Shown in pieces: positions 44,220-53,762 of a DNA stretch of 64,000 nucleotides. A program made the position numbers and the translations under genes. The DNA is from Sphingobacterium thalpophilum. Lineage in GTDB: Bacteria > Bacteroidota > Bacteroidia > Sphingobacteriales > Sphingobacteriaceae. The notes beneath the pieces were generated by a model. It was not told the DNA's origin and ran no database searches. It saw nothing but the letters and a program-made list of their open reading frames with translations. The stretch covers positions 4,960,001 to 5,024,000 of the forward strand of contig NZ_CP151087.1 of assembly GCF_038396785.1 (NCBI RefSeq), written 5' to 3'. How positions within the stretch are numbered: position 1 is the first letter of the stretch; each line of letters begins with the position of its first letter.

Positions 44220-45248
44220 ATGAAAAGTTTTAGCAAAAATAGATATCAGGATAATAGAACATTGACGGTGCAGTATCCCGATGGGATCTGGCAGTTGATT
44301 GCATCTTTCATTTTTGGAGGATTCTGTTGGTATCTGGGCTATCGCGGCGCTTTGGCGGAATGGCTTTTAGACTGGCCGGTAACCTATAGCTATCTATTTT
44401 TTGTATTGATGGTAGCGATTATTTTCTTCTATATACGATTGGCTATCGTGATATTGGACAAAAAGCAGAACTGGCTGGTTAACCCGGAAAAACGCGCCGG
44501 TATACAATTATTTTTTTGCTGCATACTTCCGACACTTTTATTGTTCTGGATCATTGGCCCCGATCCACAGGCGAAGGATGAATGGCTGCTGTTTCCTTTA
44601 ATGGTCATATTTAGCGGTATTTTGGTCCTGAACATGTCCTATACAGTTTATTTCTACGTGGCTGTTTACCACAGGCAAAAAATATTGATTTTAGAACAGA
44701 AAGAAACTATCCTGCAGCAGGAATCAAGAACGATAGATCTCCAGGAGCAGATTGAGCTGCTTTCTCCGGGCATCGAAGAGCTGAAAGAGATCCTGGAAAC
44801 AGCAGGGGAAGATAGAGATGTGGATTCCATGGATGAAATAGATTTAACCATGTGCAGATCCATGGATCTGGAGCAAGAGGTATTCCTGCTCAATAATAAA
44901 ATCTTGTCCCAAAAGATACGCTATAAGGATATAGGAATCTTTACTTATAAAAATGGAATGGTCAGCCTTTATTTAAAAACTGCGATGGACGAAAATCTGA
45001 CTTGTGGTGAGCAGCGCAGCTTAAAGGAAGTTGTTAATATCACGAAGGGATTTGTACAGAAGATTGACCGGGATAAAGCCATACCCTTGGATATGATCCA
45101 AGCTTGCCAGCAACTGAAACGGGGCCGATTGCGTATCGTGCTCAAAATACCTTTTGAGGGACGGTACTATTTTGAGGTGTCCGACAAGATTGCAAAGCAT
45201 ATCAGGGAATGGGTCATGTTGCAGGTGCCAATAGAAAAAGAGCAATAA
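44220..45248 (+). CDS. Membrane protein with C-terminal LytTR-like domain
   Basis: The protein has 342 residues. Four predicted membrane helices fill the first half (IASFIFGGFCWYLGYRG, YSYLFFVLMVAIIFFYI, LFFCCILPTLLLFWII, FPLMVIFSGILVLNMSYT). A coiled coil follows (QKETILQQESRTIDLQEQI). The C-terminus (about 235-335) resembles a LytTR DNA-binding domain: IGIFTYKNGMVSLYLK, FVQKIDRDKAIPLDMI and GRLRIVLKIPFEGRYYF, ending in KIAKHIREWV. Such fusions would act as membrane-bound transcription factors. The LytTR call is by fold pattern, moderate confidence. Confidence 0.6.
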   Translation: MKSFSKNRYQDNRTLTVQYPDGIWQLIASFIFGGFCWYLGYRGALAEWLLDWPVTYSYLFFVLMVAIIFFYIRLAIVILDKKQNWLVNPEKRAGIQLFFCCILPTLLLFWIIGPDPQAKDEWLLFPLMVIFSGILVLNMSYTVYFYVAVYHRQKILILEQKETILQQESRTIDLQEQIELLSPGIEELKEILETAGEDRDVDSMDEIDLTMCRSMDLEQEVFLLNNKILSQKIRYKDIGIFTYKNGMVSLYLKTAMDENLTCGEQRSLKEVVNITKGFVQKIDRDKAIPLDMIQACQQLKRGRLRIVLKIPFEGRYYFEVSDKIAKHIREWVMLQVPIEKEQ

Positions 45249-45279
45249 AATATATTAGGTAAACTTTAATAGATAGATT

Positions 45280-45588
45280 ATGGAAAAAGTAAGGGACAAT
45301 ACCTGGAAATGCCGAGCTACTGGTAAAGTTGGATTTCCTTCTTTAATTGAGGCGCAATGGGCAATGCTTCACTTTAAGTTCAGATCCCGGATGAGAAACA
45401 AACTGGATGGTAAACGTATCAAACACAGGATGGGTAAAGATGCCTGCAAAAGGGCTTATTATTGTAAGTTCTGTAAAGGTTACCATATTACCACTTGGGA
45501 AAAAGGTCACTTTAATAATTACAAGACCAAAGCCGAATCCTGGGAGATACCGAAAGTATTAGGAAATTGGAATTATTCAATAGAATAA
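45280..45588 (+). CDS. Small basic protein with zinc-ribbon-like motif
   Basis: It is a 102-residue protein rich in Lys and Arg (LHFKFRSRMRNKLDGKRIKH) with one candidate metal site, YYCKFCKGYHITTW (two Cys and one His; a fourth ligand may be Cys13). It could bind nucleic acid. It starts 31 bases after the LytTR-like gene on the same strand, so the two may be cotranscribed. The function is unknown. Confidence 0.55.
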   Translation: MEKVRDNTWKCRATGKVGFPSLIEAQWAMLHFKFRSRMRNKLDGKRIKHRMGKDACKRAYYCKFCKGYHITTWEKGHFNNYKTKAESWEIPKVLGNWNYSIE

Positions 45589-45604
45589 TCCCGTGGTCTA
45601 TTTT

Positions 45605-46231
45605 CTATTCTAATTTTTTTCCTCTATAATATTCATTCCAGCTATCCTTCGCATAACCTTTGCCCAGATATTTAAATGTAAAAGCAGTTGCATCTTTTAT
45701 CTCCTGACCAAAATAATAGACTTTCCAGCTATCTTTGCTGTATCCATCGCCGAGAAGAACAAAGCTTTGGTCGGATACATCTTTTAGTCGATTGCCTCTA
45801 TAATAGACATTCCAACTGTCTTTGGCATATCCTTCATCCAGTATTTTAAAGCTGGGCGCAGAGACATCTTTAATCTTAACGCCACGATAATAGGCATTCC
45901 AACTATCTTTGGCATATCCCCAACCAAGTGATTGGAAAGAATGTGGCGATACATCTTTAATCTTAACGCCACGATAATAGGCATTCCAGTTGTCTATTGC
46001 ATAAGCATTGCCAAGGTCTTTGAAAGATCGTGCATCGACACCTTCGACCATCTTATCCCTGTAGAAGATCCGGTTGCCTATGTTGACATAATCGTTTTCT
46101 CTGTCATGTCGAAACGTCGTCTGAGACGTAGATCTTTTATTGTGACGACCTTGTTGAGCAATACTTTTCTCCAATATACATAGCAATGCAAAGGAAATAA
46201 CAAGCATATTTTTTAAGTGGATAAAGGCCAT
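45605..46231 (-). CDS. DKNYY-repeat exported protein
   Basis: The 208-residue protein has a signal peptide (about 1-25, MLVISFALLCILEKSIAQ). The rest is four to five tandem repeats of about 30 residues built on the pattern YAKDSWNAYYRGVKIKDVS followed by FxxLGxGY. This is the DKNYY family, a repeat domain of unknown function found in extracytoplasmic Bacteroidota proteins, probably a beta-solenoid-like binding surface. It is divergent from the following gene. Confidence 0.75.
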   Translation of the reverse strand: MAFIHLKNMLVISFALLCILEKSIAQQGRHNKRSTSQTTFRHDRENDYVNIGNRIFYRDKMVEGVDARSFKDLGNAYAIDNWNAYYRGVKIKDVSPHSFQSLGWGYAKDSWNAYYRGVKIKDVSAPSFKILDEGYAKDSWNVYYRGNRLKDVSDQSFVLLGDGYSKDSWKVYYFGQEIKDATAFTFKYLGKGYAKDSWNEYYRGKKLE

Positions 46232-46394
46232 AATGTATCTGTTTTATAATATGATATTTATATTGAATCCCTCCTTTATGACCAAGATAATTCACCGAAG
46301 GTTTAATCATTTTATCATTTTATTTCTCGTTATCCTTATCCGTTTCAAATGCAACTATTTTGGAATCCAAATATTTTTTTGTATATTGCTGGTT

Positions 46395-46700
46395 ATGAGT
46401 TTTAAAGAAAAATTAGAGAACTGGCGCACGTCAATCAATCGCGCCGGCAGTGGTGAGGAATTGTATATTTTGCTTTTGAACTATAAAAGGTTTATCAACA
46501 AAAATTGGGTGGACGATTTTGGCGATCCGGGCAACTGGAAATCGGAATTAAATCAGGTCATCAGCAAAGTAAGAAACAAGGTGGATGTAGCAGATATCAG
46601 AGCCTGCCAAGATTTATCGTCCTATCAGGACGATGCCCGGCAGACCGCACATTCACTCAATCATACCTTAAAATATCATCACTCATTGACAAAAGGGTAG
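46395..46700 (+). CDS. Small hypothetical protein
   Basis: It is a 101-residue helical protein (MSFKEKLENWRTSINRAGSG at the start; YKRFINKNWVDDFGDPGNW). The open frame reaches back to 46233, but the added 54 residues are irregular and hydrophobic, so ATG 46395 is preferred. No motif is recognised. A terminator follows immediately. Confidence 0.5.
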   Translation: MSFKEKLENWRTSINRAGSGEELYILLLNYKRFINKNWVDDFGDPGNWKSELNQVISKVRNKVDVADIRACQDLSSYQDDARQTAHSLNHTLKYHHSLTKG

Positions 46701-46719
46701 GCTAGGCCTACCTTTTTTT
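46696..46719 (+). terminator. Intrinsic terminator
   Basis: GGTAGGC (46696-46702) pairs with GCCTACC (46706-46712) across a 3-base loop, followed by seven T. It overlaps the stop codon of the gene ending at 46700. Confidence 0.85.
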
Positions 46720-46730
46720 GCCGATAAAGA

Positions 46731-46994
46731 TTATTGTAAAGGAATCAGGACATTCTGTTCCAAGCGTACAGGAACATGCTTCACCGAGGTAAAACCGTCT
46801 TCCTTGGAAATGATGTTGGAAAGATCCAATCCTCTTTTGGAGAACGTACTGATCAAAGCTGTTCTAAAGGTTGCCTTGGCTGAACCCCAGCCTTGTCCTA
46901 AAATCGTGTCATTGTTGAGCTGGATCAGTTCATCTGTTGAGTAATAACTGAATTTTTCCAGTAAGTGTTGGTAAAGATTTGTTGTAGTAGCCAT
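46731..46994 (-). CDS. Small conserved-looking hypothetical protein
   Basis: It is an 87-residue soluble protein (TNLYQHLLEKFSYYSTDELI, GSAKATFRTALISTFSKRGL, then SVKHVPVRLEQNVLIP). It has no signal peptide or recognised motif, but helical, protein-like character and its own intergenic space. Function unknown. Confidence 0.5.
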   Translation of the reverse strand: MATTTNLYQHLLEKFSYYSTDELIQLNNDTILGQGWGSAKATFRTALISTFSKRGLDLSNIISKEDGFTSVKHVPVRLEQNVLIPLQ

Positions 46995-47364
46995 ACAATT
47001 TAAAAATTTAAAGGATTAAACCATAAACTGTATCCAGATCTTGTTGGGAAAATAATCGTTCTGTGACGTTTATTTTGGTCGAAACCCGTATTAATTTACC
47101 ACCGCGGTGCCTCCACTCGGTTGGTATTGCATCATGCAATTCTGAATACTCTACAAATATAGTAGATTATTTTTTATAATAAAAAATATTTTTGTTTTTA
47201 AGGGTAAATGAGCGCTAACAACAGGAATAGGGAGGTCAAAGGCGAGGCGCGTTGTTGGCTGTGATTTGGTTATGAAGCGGATAGCTGGGCGAAAAATTTA
47301 TCATGTTACTGTAATCTCATCGAAAATACTTTTAAAAACAGAGATAAGACAATACTTTTGCGCC
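46995..47364. promoter_or_regulatory. Intergenic region with -7 box for the DUF3050 gene
   Basis: TACTTTTG at 47353-47360 matches TAnnTTTG; transcription from about 47367 would make the ATG at 47365 essentially leaderless. No gene is seen in the remaining about 350 bases, which also serve as promoter region of the gene at 46994. Confidence 0.5.
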
Positions 47365-48135
47365 ATGAATAGAATTGCGGAAATTAACGAATACATTGCT
47401 GCCGAACGCGAGGTATTATTGCAACACCCTTTGTATCGTAAGATCAAAACGATCAAGAATCTACGTTCTTTTACAGAAGGGCATGTGTACGCTGTATGGG
47501 ATTTTATGTCTTTACTAAAAGCTTTACAGATTAAATTGACCTGTACGACTTTACCTTGGTTTGCGAGTGAGCATCCATCAACACGCTATCTAATCAACGA
47601 AATTGTCTTGGCTGAGGAGTCGGATGAATACATTGATGGCCGCCGTTTGAGCCACTTTGAGATGTATCTGGACGCCATGGGTGCCATGGGTGCCGACCTT
47701 CATCTGGTCAACAAATTTATTGCTCAAGCCAAAAAATCGAGCAACATATTCGATGTCATTGCAACAACCACATTGGACAAGCGGATCAAAGACTTTTTGA
47801 ATTTTACATTCGAAGTGATTGCTGAGGGCGAGGTGCATAAAATTGCTGCTGCATTTACATTCGGACGTGAAGACCTTATTCCGGGAATGTTTACCTCTAT
47901 TTTGGAAGAAATTAAAACAAACTTTCCTACAGCCAATCTGGATAGCTTTATTTATTATTTTCAACGCCATATTGATCTTGACGGCGACGAGCATGGACCG
48001 TTGGCGATGCAGATGATCACAGATCTTGCCAAGGACGATGAGGTTAAATGGACGGAAATGAAAGAGATCAGTAAAATTGCGCTACAAAAAAGAATCCAGC
48101 TGTGGAATGCAATAGAAGATTCCTTATACGGATAA
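47365..48135 (+). CDS. DUF3050 protein (heme-oxygenase-like fold)
   Basis: It is a 256-residue protein of the DUF3050 family, all-helical, related in fold to heme-oxygenase-like di-iron or cofactor enzymes. Typical segments are RSFTEGHVYAVWDFMSLLKA (about 36-55), LPWFASEHPSTRYLINEIVL and HIDLDGDEHGPLAMQM with conserved His, Asp and Glu. The chemistry is not established. The frame extends to 47266, but ATG 47365 is the family start and is positioned right after a -7 box. Confidence 0.9.
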   Translation: MNRIAEINEYIAAEREVLLQHPLYRKIKTIKNLRSFTEGHVYAVWDFMSLLKALQIKLTCTTLPWFASEHPSTRYLINEIVLAEESDEYIDGRRLSHFEMYLDAMGAMGADLHLVNKFIAQAKKSSNIFDVIATTTLDKRIKDFLNFTFEVIAEGEVHKIAAAFTFGREDLIPGMFTSILEEIKTNFPTANLDSFIYYFQRHIDLDGDEHGPLAMQMITDLAKDDEVKWTEMKEISKIALQKRIQLWNAIEDSLYG

Positions 48136-48155
48136 TCTATTATTATACCATCGAG

Positions 48156-48194
48156 AAAGGCCTTTCAAATCACGATTTGAAAGGCCTTTTTTAT
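48156..48194 (+). terminator. Intrinsic terminator after DUF3050 gene
   Basis: A 15-bp stem (AAAGGCCTTTCAAAT, 48156-48170, with ATTTGAAAGGCCTTT, 48175-48189) is followed by T residues, 20 bases after the stop. Confidence 0.9.
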
Positions 48195-48323
48195 GTGCTG
48201 TAAAAAAGGATATTGTAAGGACTTCTTGGCAGATATTGGTCTTTTTGTTTGAATTGATGAAAAAATGTCTTTTTTTCGTAACATATTGGCGTTTGTGAAG
48301 AAATCCAAGTTCCAATAAGTGTC

Positions 48324-48331
48324 TAAGTTTG
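48324..48331 (+). promoter_or_regulatory. -7 promoter box for the efflux operon
   Basis: TAAGTTTG matches TAnnTTTG, 26 bases before the GTG start of the TolC-like gene. A clear -33 element at the right distance was not found. Confidence 0.45.
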
Positions 48332-48357
48332 CTACGTAAAAAAATTACATAGCACAC

Positions 48358-49677
48358 GTGAACTTTTTTCCTCCCTATTGGGCAAAAGGCATACTAACCA
48401 TGGGATTGTTAGTATGCGTTATTTCGGACACCTTCGCCCTCGATTCTTTGCGCATGTCCCTGAAAGACATGATCGACAAAGCGCTACAGAACAGTAAATA
48501 CATCGAGCAGTCTTATTTGCAGCTCAAAGAAACTGAGGTGGCAGTACAGCAGCAACGCATGGAGTTGCTCCCTAAGATTTCCGCCAGAGCTTCTGCTAGT
48601 TATGCAAGTAATATGCCTGTATATGACCAGGGGCTTTTAAATAAACCTTCCCAGCATGATATCATTCACTACTTGTACGATAGCGGCCTGGATTTTTATC
48701 TGAACCTCTACAATGGGCATCGGGACCTAATGAAAATAGAGTCCAAAAAACTGGAAAATGAGCTGGCTAGAATCGATTGGAAGAATGCCGCAGCACAGAC
48801 GAAATTGGAGGTTTGCAATCTTTTTTTGGATTTGGAACTGTCGTATAGTAACCGATCTTTAATCGAGCAGGATATTGCTGATCAACGGGTACAGCTCAAG
48901 GAGATTGAGCATCTGTATAAGGCGGGCGTGGTATTACACAGTGACGTCTTGCGTATTTCGTTGGAACTTTCGAAGCGGGAACTGTTGCTCGTGCAGATCG
49001 GTCATGATATTCAGGCTGCAAATCAGAAGCTGCAGCTAATTGGCGGTATTACAGCAGAGATTATCCCCTTGACCGAACCTTTTAAAGTGGAAAGCCCCAG
49101 CTATGAAGCGCTTGTTGCCGAAGCGCGAAGCCATGCTTTTTCCCTTCTAAAATCCGAACAGGAAGTTGTTTTGAAGAAACTGTCGGTCAAACAGGCGCGA
49201 TCAAATTATCTTCCTGAGTTGGGTTTGACCAGTACATTTACCTTTGCCAATCCACAGGTCTTCTTGTATCCCTATAATCCCAGCTGGTATAATCTGAGTA
49301 TCACAGGGCTCAAATTAAACATACCGATCTCGGCTATCTATCTCAATAAAAACGTGGTGCGCGGAGCACAGATCGCATTGGATCGACAAGAGGTAAAACA
49401 CCATCATGAAGAGGAGATTCTGGAAAATCAGCTGTTACAGGCCCTGTTGGATTATCAATTGGCTATTAAGCAGCAGGACGTCTGTCAAAACAATAAGGCT
49501 TTGGCGCAGGAAAATGCACGAATTATAAAAAACAGGTATTTTAAATCATCGGCTTTGATTACAGATCTCTTAGATGCTGATATGCAATACCTAAAAACAC
49601 TTTTTGATCTTGAAACCGCACATATTGCGATACAGAAACACTATTATTTTATCGAATTTTTGAAGGGTACTATCTAA
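48358..49677 (+). CDS. TolC-family outer-membrane efflux protein
   Basis: It is a 439-residue outer-membrane channel of a tripartite drug exporter. Signal-like hydrophobic segment at about 9-25 (KGILTMGLLVCVISDTFA). The OEP repeats follow: LKDMIDKALQNSKYIEQSYL and, in the second half, AEARSHAFSLLKSEQEVVLK with helical barrels, ending DLETAHIAIQKHYYFIEFLK. GTG at 48358 is the frame start; a start further in would lose the signal. It overlaps the HlyD-like gene at TAATGA. Confidence 0.9.
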   Translation: MNFFPPYWAKGILTMGLLVCVISDTFALDSLRMSLKDMIDKALQNSKYIEQSYLQLKETEVAVQQQRMELLPKISARASASYASNMPVYDQGLLNKPSQHDIIHYLYDSGLDFYLNLYNGHRDLMKIESKKLENELARIDWKNAAAQTKLEVCNLFLDLELSYSNRSLIEQDIADQRVQLKEIEHLYKAGVVLHSDVLRISLELSKRELLLVQIGHDIQAANQKLQLIGGITAEIIPLTEPFKVESPSYEALVAEARSHAFSLLKSEQEVVLKKLSVKQARSNYLPELGLTSTFTFANPQVFLYPYNPSWYNLSITGLKLNIPISAIYLNKNVVRGAQIALDRQEVKHHHEEEILENQLLQALLDYQLAIKQQDVCQNNKALAQENARIIKNRYFKSSALITDLLDADMQYLKTLFDLETAHIAIQKHYYFIEFLKGTI

Positions 49678-50738
49678 TGAAACCTAAATCACGAAGAACA
49701 GTTGTGGAGGCACAACTCACTCGAATCACCAACTGGTTGGCTGGAATTGTCTTGTTGGCTTTGTTGTTATGGGGCGCTCAAGCATTATGGATGCGACTGC
49801 GGTATACCTACACAAATGATGCACAGGTAACGCAGTATATCAATCCCATTGTTTCCCGGGTAGGCGGATATGTGGTTTCTGTGCATTATCACGATCATCA
49901 ATTGGTTAAACGGGGTGATACCTTGTTGCTTATAGATAATAAGGAATATAAATATGAGGCTGATCAGGTAGCGGCATCCGTCAATAAGGAAGCTGCAGAG
50001 ATCAATGTTCTTCATAGTCAAAAGGAAATTCTACAGGCGGAACATGAATCTTTACGCACATCAATTGCTGCCGGGGAGGCTCGGGTAACCAAGCAACAGT
50101 TGGAATATGATCGATATAATTATTTGTTTCAGGAAAAGTCTGCAACGGCTCAGCAACTGGAGGATGTAAAAGCAACGTTGGATGTGTATAAGAGTGAGCT
50201 GGCTTCGTTAAAGCATAAATTACAGGCTTCACAAGAACGTGTGCATGATGTGGATATGAAAAAAGGTGTGGTGGATGCCGAACGTGTTCGTTTGACGGCT
50301 GCTGTCGGCCGCAAGCGGCTTGATGTTGGCTATACCGTTATTCGTGCACCTTACGATGGTCAGATTGGCAAACGCACGATTGAAAAAGGTCAAATGATAA
50401 GTGCTGGCGAAGTTTTGGGCTTTATCGTCAATAGAGAAACCCCAACCTGGGTGACGGCTAATTTTAAGGAGACACAGTTGCGCTATTTACATCTTGGCAA
50501 TAGGGTTGAGGTGGTGGCGGATGCCTATCCGGATCAGAAATTTTATGGCAAAATTATTTCCATCTCCCCAGCTACAGGTTCTGCATTCTCCCTTTTACCG
50601 CCAGATAATGCAACGGGCAACTTTGTGAAGATTGTACAACGCGTACCTGTTCGCATTGAGCTGGATAAGCAAAGGGGAGCCCAACAGCTTCTTTCGGGAA
50701 TGAATGTAAATGTCTCGGTATCAAAAAATCAGAACTAG
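49677..50738 (+). CDS. HlyD/EmrA-family membrane fusion protein
   Basis: It is a 353-residue periplasmic adaptor. One N-terminal membrane helix (about 18-36, LAGIVLLALLLWGAQALWM) precedes YTYTNDAQVTQYINPIVSRVGGYV, the biotinyl-lipoyl part, a coiled coil (YDRYNYLFQEKSATAQQLED), and the beta-barrel part (VIRAPYDGQIGKRTIEKGQM). This layout is that of EmrA-type adaptors for MFS pumps. It overlaps the TolC-like gene by one base and the MFS gene by one base. Confidence 0.93.
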   Translation: MKPKSRRTVVEAQLTRITNWLAGIVLLALLLWGAQALWMRLRYTYTNDAQVTQYINPIVSRVGGYVVSVHYHDHQLVKRGDTLLLIDNKEYKYEADQVAASVNKEAAEINVLHSQKEILQAEHESLRTSIAAGEARVTKQQLEYDRYNYLFQEKSATAQQLEDVKATLDVYKSELASLKHKLQASQERVHDVDMKKGVVDAERVRLTAAVGRKRLDVGYTVIRAPYDGQIGKRTIEKGQMISAGEVLGFIVNRETPTWVTANFKETQLRYLHLGNRVEVVADAYPDQKFYGKIISISPATGSAFSLLPPDNATGNFVKIVQRVPVRIELDKQRGAQQLLSGMNVNVSVSKNQN

Positions 50739-52315
50739 TGAAAGGAATTTTTAAAGAATGGGTGCCGGAGTGGTTGATCAAGCTTATCCTGTTTAGTAGT
50801 CTAATGCCTAGCATGGTCTTATTTTTCCTGCCGGGGGCCAATACAAATGTCACTGCTGGATTTTATGGGGCGCAACCCAGTGACATCCAGTTTCTGATTA
50901 TTTTGTTTTATGCTGGTTTTGTCGGATTCTACGTGTTGGAACGACGCTTTTTTTTATACTTTCCCATTAAGCAGTACTATATTATCTTTCATCTGCTACA
51001 GCTATTGAATTGCTTTTTGATGTACAGCATCACCGATATCAGCTGGGTATACGGGCTGCGTTTTTTTCAAGGTATGTTGTTTGCTTCTGCCGTAAACTTA
51101 TCGATCTCCATGATATTTTCCAGGTTGAAAAGTGATCGGGCCAAGGAAGTAAGTTATGCTGTTTTTTTCGGCCTATTATTATGTAGCTCGCCTTTTAATA
51201 CGTTTGTTACGGCTGAATTTATCGATTCATTCAATTTTGATCAGCTCTATCTATACGCTGCATTATCATTTGTACCGGGTTTATTGCTCATTATGCTAAC
51301 GATGCGCTCCATACGGCATATACGTCCTTACCCCCTGTTTTCATTAGACTGGGCAAGCTGCATTTTCTATAGTCTTGTGATCGTCAGTTTTGGCTATTTA
51401 ATGGTGTATGGACAAGAAGTTTATTGGTTTAACGATCAGCATATGCTGATCATATTCGGGGTAGGTTTAACGTTGCTTATTCTTTTTATTGTTCGGCAAA
51501 TGGTGCTCAGGCGTGTGTATGTTCATTTGGCGATTTTTAAAAACAGGAACTTTCTCTTGGGCTTATTGATTTTGTACATGATGTATATCGAGCGCTTCTC
51601 CTTGACCATCTCAAATCAATATCTCGTACAGGTTATTCAACTCGATCCTATTCATTTGTCCTATATCCAGTGGTTTAATATTGCTGGTATTGTCGCTGGT
51701 GTTCTAGGCTCATTGTATTGGATGCTTGGGCAACGCCCCGTAAAATGGATCTGGATTTCGGGCTATTGTTGCTTGCTGCTGTTTCACCAATGGATGTTTT
51801 TCTCCTTTGAGGGGCAGGGTAATGATGCGCATTTTTGGATACCTTTGGTTTTACACGGACTCGGAGTAGGGCTTATTATGGTGCCCACCATCTTATTTTG
51901 CATTACCAGTGTCAGCCCTCAATTGGGGGCTTCTGCGGCTGCGGTCTGTCTTGCTATCCGATACCTAGGCTACACGAGCAGTATCGGTTTACAGAATTTT
52001 TTCAAGTTGTTTGACTATGCCCAGCACCAGCAGGTTTTTAGGGACCAAACGGAAGTGGGCAATCCCTTATTTCGGGAGTACCTGCAGCAGGAATCTGTCA
52101 GCATTTTGCAGCATGGACTGCAGTATAAGGAACATACAGCCGCCTTAAAGCTCGTTGCTGAGCGGGTCAAGATCCAATCCTTTGTGCGATATGCCATGGA
52201 TTATTATGAGATCATGTCCATGATCAGTATCAGCATACTTTTGCTGATACTGATTTCGCCTTCCTTGAAAAGCATGTATAAAAAGTTGAGAAAAAACAGA
52301 ATTTCTCCTGCTTAG
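50738..52315 (+). CDS. MFS drug-efflux transporter, DHA2-like
   Basis: It is a 525-residue inner-membrane transporter with about 14 predicted helices, of the EmrB/DHA2 size class. It begins with a GTG overlapping the upstream stop. Membrane segments such as FLIILFYAGFVGFYVLERRFF, GLRFFQGMLFASAVNLSISM and GLGVGLIMVPTILFCITSV are evident. With the two preceding genes it forms a complete inner-membrane pump, adaptor and outer-membrane channel. Substrates are unknown, probably hydrophobic compounds. Confidence 0.88.
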   Translation: MKGIFKEWVPEWLIKLILFSSLMPSMVLFFLPGANTNVTAGFYGAQPSDIQFLIILFYAGFVGFYVLERRFFLYFPIKQYYIIFHLLQLLNCFLMYSITDISWVYGLRFFQGMLFASAVNLSISMIFSRLKSDRAKEVSYAVFFGLLLCSSPFNTFVTAEFIDSFNFDQLYLYAALSFVPGLLLIMLTMRSIRHIRPYPLFSLDWASCIFYSLVIVSFGYLMVYGQEVYWFNDQHMLIIFGVGLTLLILFIVRQMVLRRVYVHLAIFKNRNFLLGLLILYMMYIERFSLTISNQYLVQVIQLDPIHLSYIQWFNIAGIVAGVLGSLYWMLGQRPVKWIWISGYCCLLLFHQWMFFSFEGQGNDAHFWIPLVLHGLGVGLIMVPTILFCITSVSPQLGASAAAVCLAIRYLGYTSSIGLQNFFKLFDYAQHQQVFRDQTEVGNPLFREYLQQESVSILQHGLQYKEHTAALKLVAERVKIQSFVRYAMDYYEIMSMISISILLLILISPSLKSMYKKLRKNRISPA

Positions 52316-52385
52316 CTGACAGTGCTACATTTTTCCTTTACCACAATATGCTGGTTAAGGAGACTTAAAAAAAAATAGCATGCTA

Positions 52386-53762
52386 TCAGGATAGGGAACG
52401 ATGTGAGATATCAATGCTAAAAACACTTCCAACGCCTTTTGCCGAGCGGACGCTGATCTCGCCTTGATGGAGAAGCACGATTTTTCGGGTAAGCGATAAA
52501 CCGATACCATTTCCCTCGCTATAATCTTTGTTGCTTCCACGATAAAATGGCGTGAATATATTGGGCAGATCGACCGGGTCAATGCCTATTCCGTCATCTT
52601 TAAATTCCAGCTGAACCCTATTTTCATCCGCCTTGATAGCGATTAGGCATTTTTGATTGGGTGAAAATTTACAGGCATTTTCAATGAGGTTGACAAAGGC
52701 GACCTGCAATAGATACTCATTTGCATTGATGGATAGAAGTTTTTCATCTTCAATCGCCGGATCGACAAAAATGTCGAGTTTATAATTTGGACTTGACTGG
52801 AGAACCTGCTGGCATGCATCAATTAGTATTTCGTCTATACGTAAGGTTTTAAACGCGATTTCAGCACTGTCGTAGCTTGCTTTGGCAAAATCAAGTAAGC
52901 TATTAAATAACTTCTTCAGTTTCTGTGCATCATTTAGCGTATTGTCGATGACAGTTTTATACTCCACTATGCTACGGTCCTTATTGGCAGAAATCTCGAG
53001 TTCTGCAATCATGGCGGCCAAGGGTGTTCTTAGCTCATGCGAGATATTGGAGACAAAATGCTTTTGGGCATCAAAGGAGTTCTCGAGGCGGTCGAGCATC
53101 GCATTGAATGTGCTGGCCAATTCGGAAAGCTCGTCTTTATTTCCGCTACTCGTAAGCCTAGCATCCAAACTTGTTGCAGAAATGGTTTTTACACGTTGTG
53201 TCATTTCCAGGATAGGTTGAAAGACCTTTTTGGAAAAGAATATTCCTGCTGCATAGATCAGAAATATAGACAAAATGAAAACCAAAAAAATGGTAGATAA
53301 TAGACTATTCAGTTTATTGTAGCCGTATTGATCATAGGCTGCGGCTGTGATGATGTAAGTTTTGTCTTTGTACGGAAAGGTTATGCCGATGACCTGCCAT
53401 TTTTCCTGATAAAATCGTATCTCTTTATTTTTGAGAATATCCTGCAACATGGCTGGTGTCTCTTTGACAAAGTCGATATCTACGGCATCATGATACAAGA
53501 GATCAAAACGGGTGTCGTAAATTGCAACCTCGACTTCGTTGAGGATTTTTCGGTTGTTGTGGTAGATATCTTCTAAGGTCTTTTTGTCAACTTTTGCATT
53601 CAAAAAAAGGTTTGCTTTGGTGTAAGCTTCTTTTTTCAATAGGGCGTAAAATTCTCTTTTCCGATTCTCCACCGCTGAAAAATATACTGTACAGGCAAAT
53701 ACCAGCAATATGGTGGCTGTAATCAGCGTGAACAATATGGAGATTCGTGTCCTGATTGGCAT
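52386..53762 (-). CDS. Sensor histidine kinase (HAMP, HisKA, HATPase)
   Basis: It is a 458-residue membrane-bound kinase. Two membrane helices flank a periplasmic sensor (about 30-150): FTLITATILLVFACTVYF and TIFLVFILSIFLIYAAGIFF. A HAMP domain follows, then HisKA with the phosphorylated His242 in FVSNISHELRTPL, then HATPase N (NLIENACKFSP), G1 (DDGIGI) and G2 (GNGIGLSL). Its start overlaps the regulator's stop by one base (TAATG), so the pair is cotranscribed. The regulator is frameshifted, so signalling may be lost. Confidence 0.94.
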   Translation of the reverse strand: MPIRTRISILFTLITATILLVFACTVYFSAVENRKREFYALLKKEAYTKANLFLNAKVDKKTLEDIYHNNRKILNEVEVAIYDTRFDLLYHDAVDIDFVKETPAMLQDILKNKEIRFYQEKWQVIGITFPYKDKTYIITAAAYDQYGYNKLNSLLSTIFLVFILSIFLIYAAGIFFSKKVFQPILEMTQRVKTISATSLDARLTSSGNKDELSELASTFNAMLDRLENSFDAQKHFVSNISHELRTPLAAMIAELEISANKDRSIVEYKTVIDNTLNDAQKLKKLFNSLLDFAKASYDSAEIAFKTLRIDEILIDACQQVLQSSPNYKLDIFVDPAIEDEKLLSINANEYLLQVAFVNLIENACKFSPNQKCLIAIKADENRVQLEFKDDGIGIDPVDLPNIFTPFYRGSNKDYSEGNGIGLSLTRKIVLLHQGEISVRSAKGVGSVFSIDISHRSLS

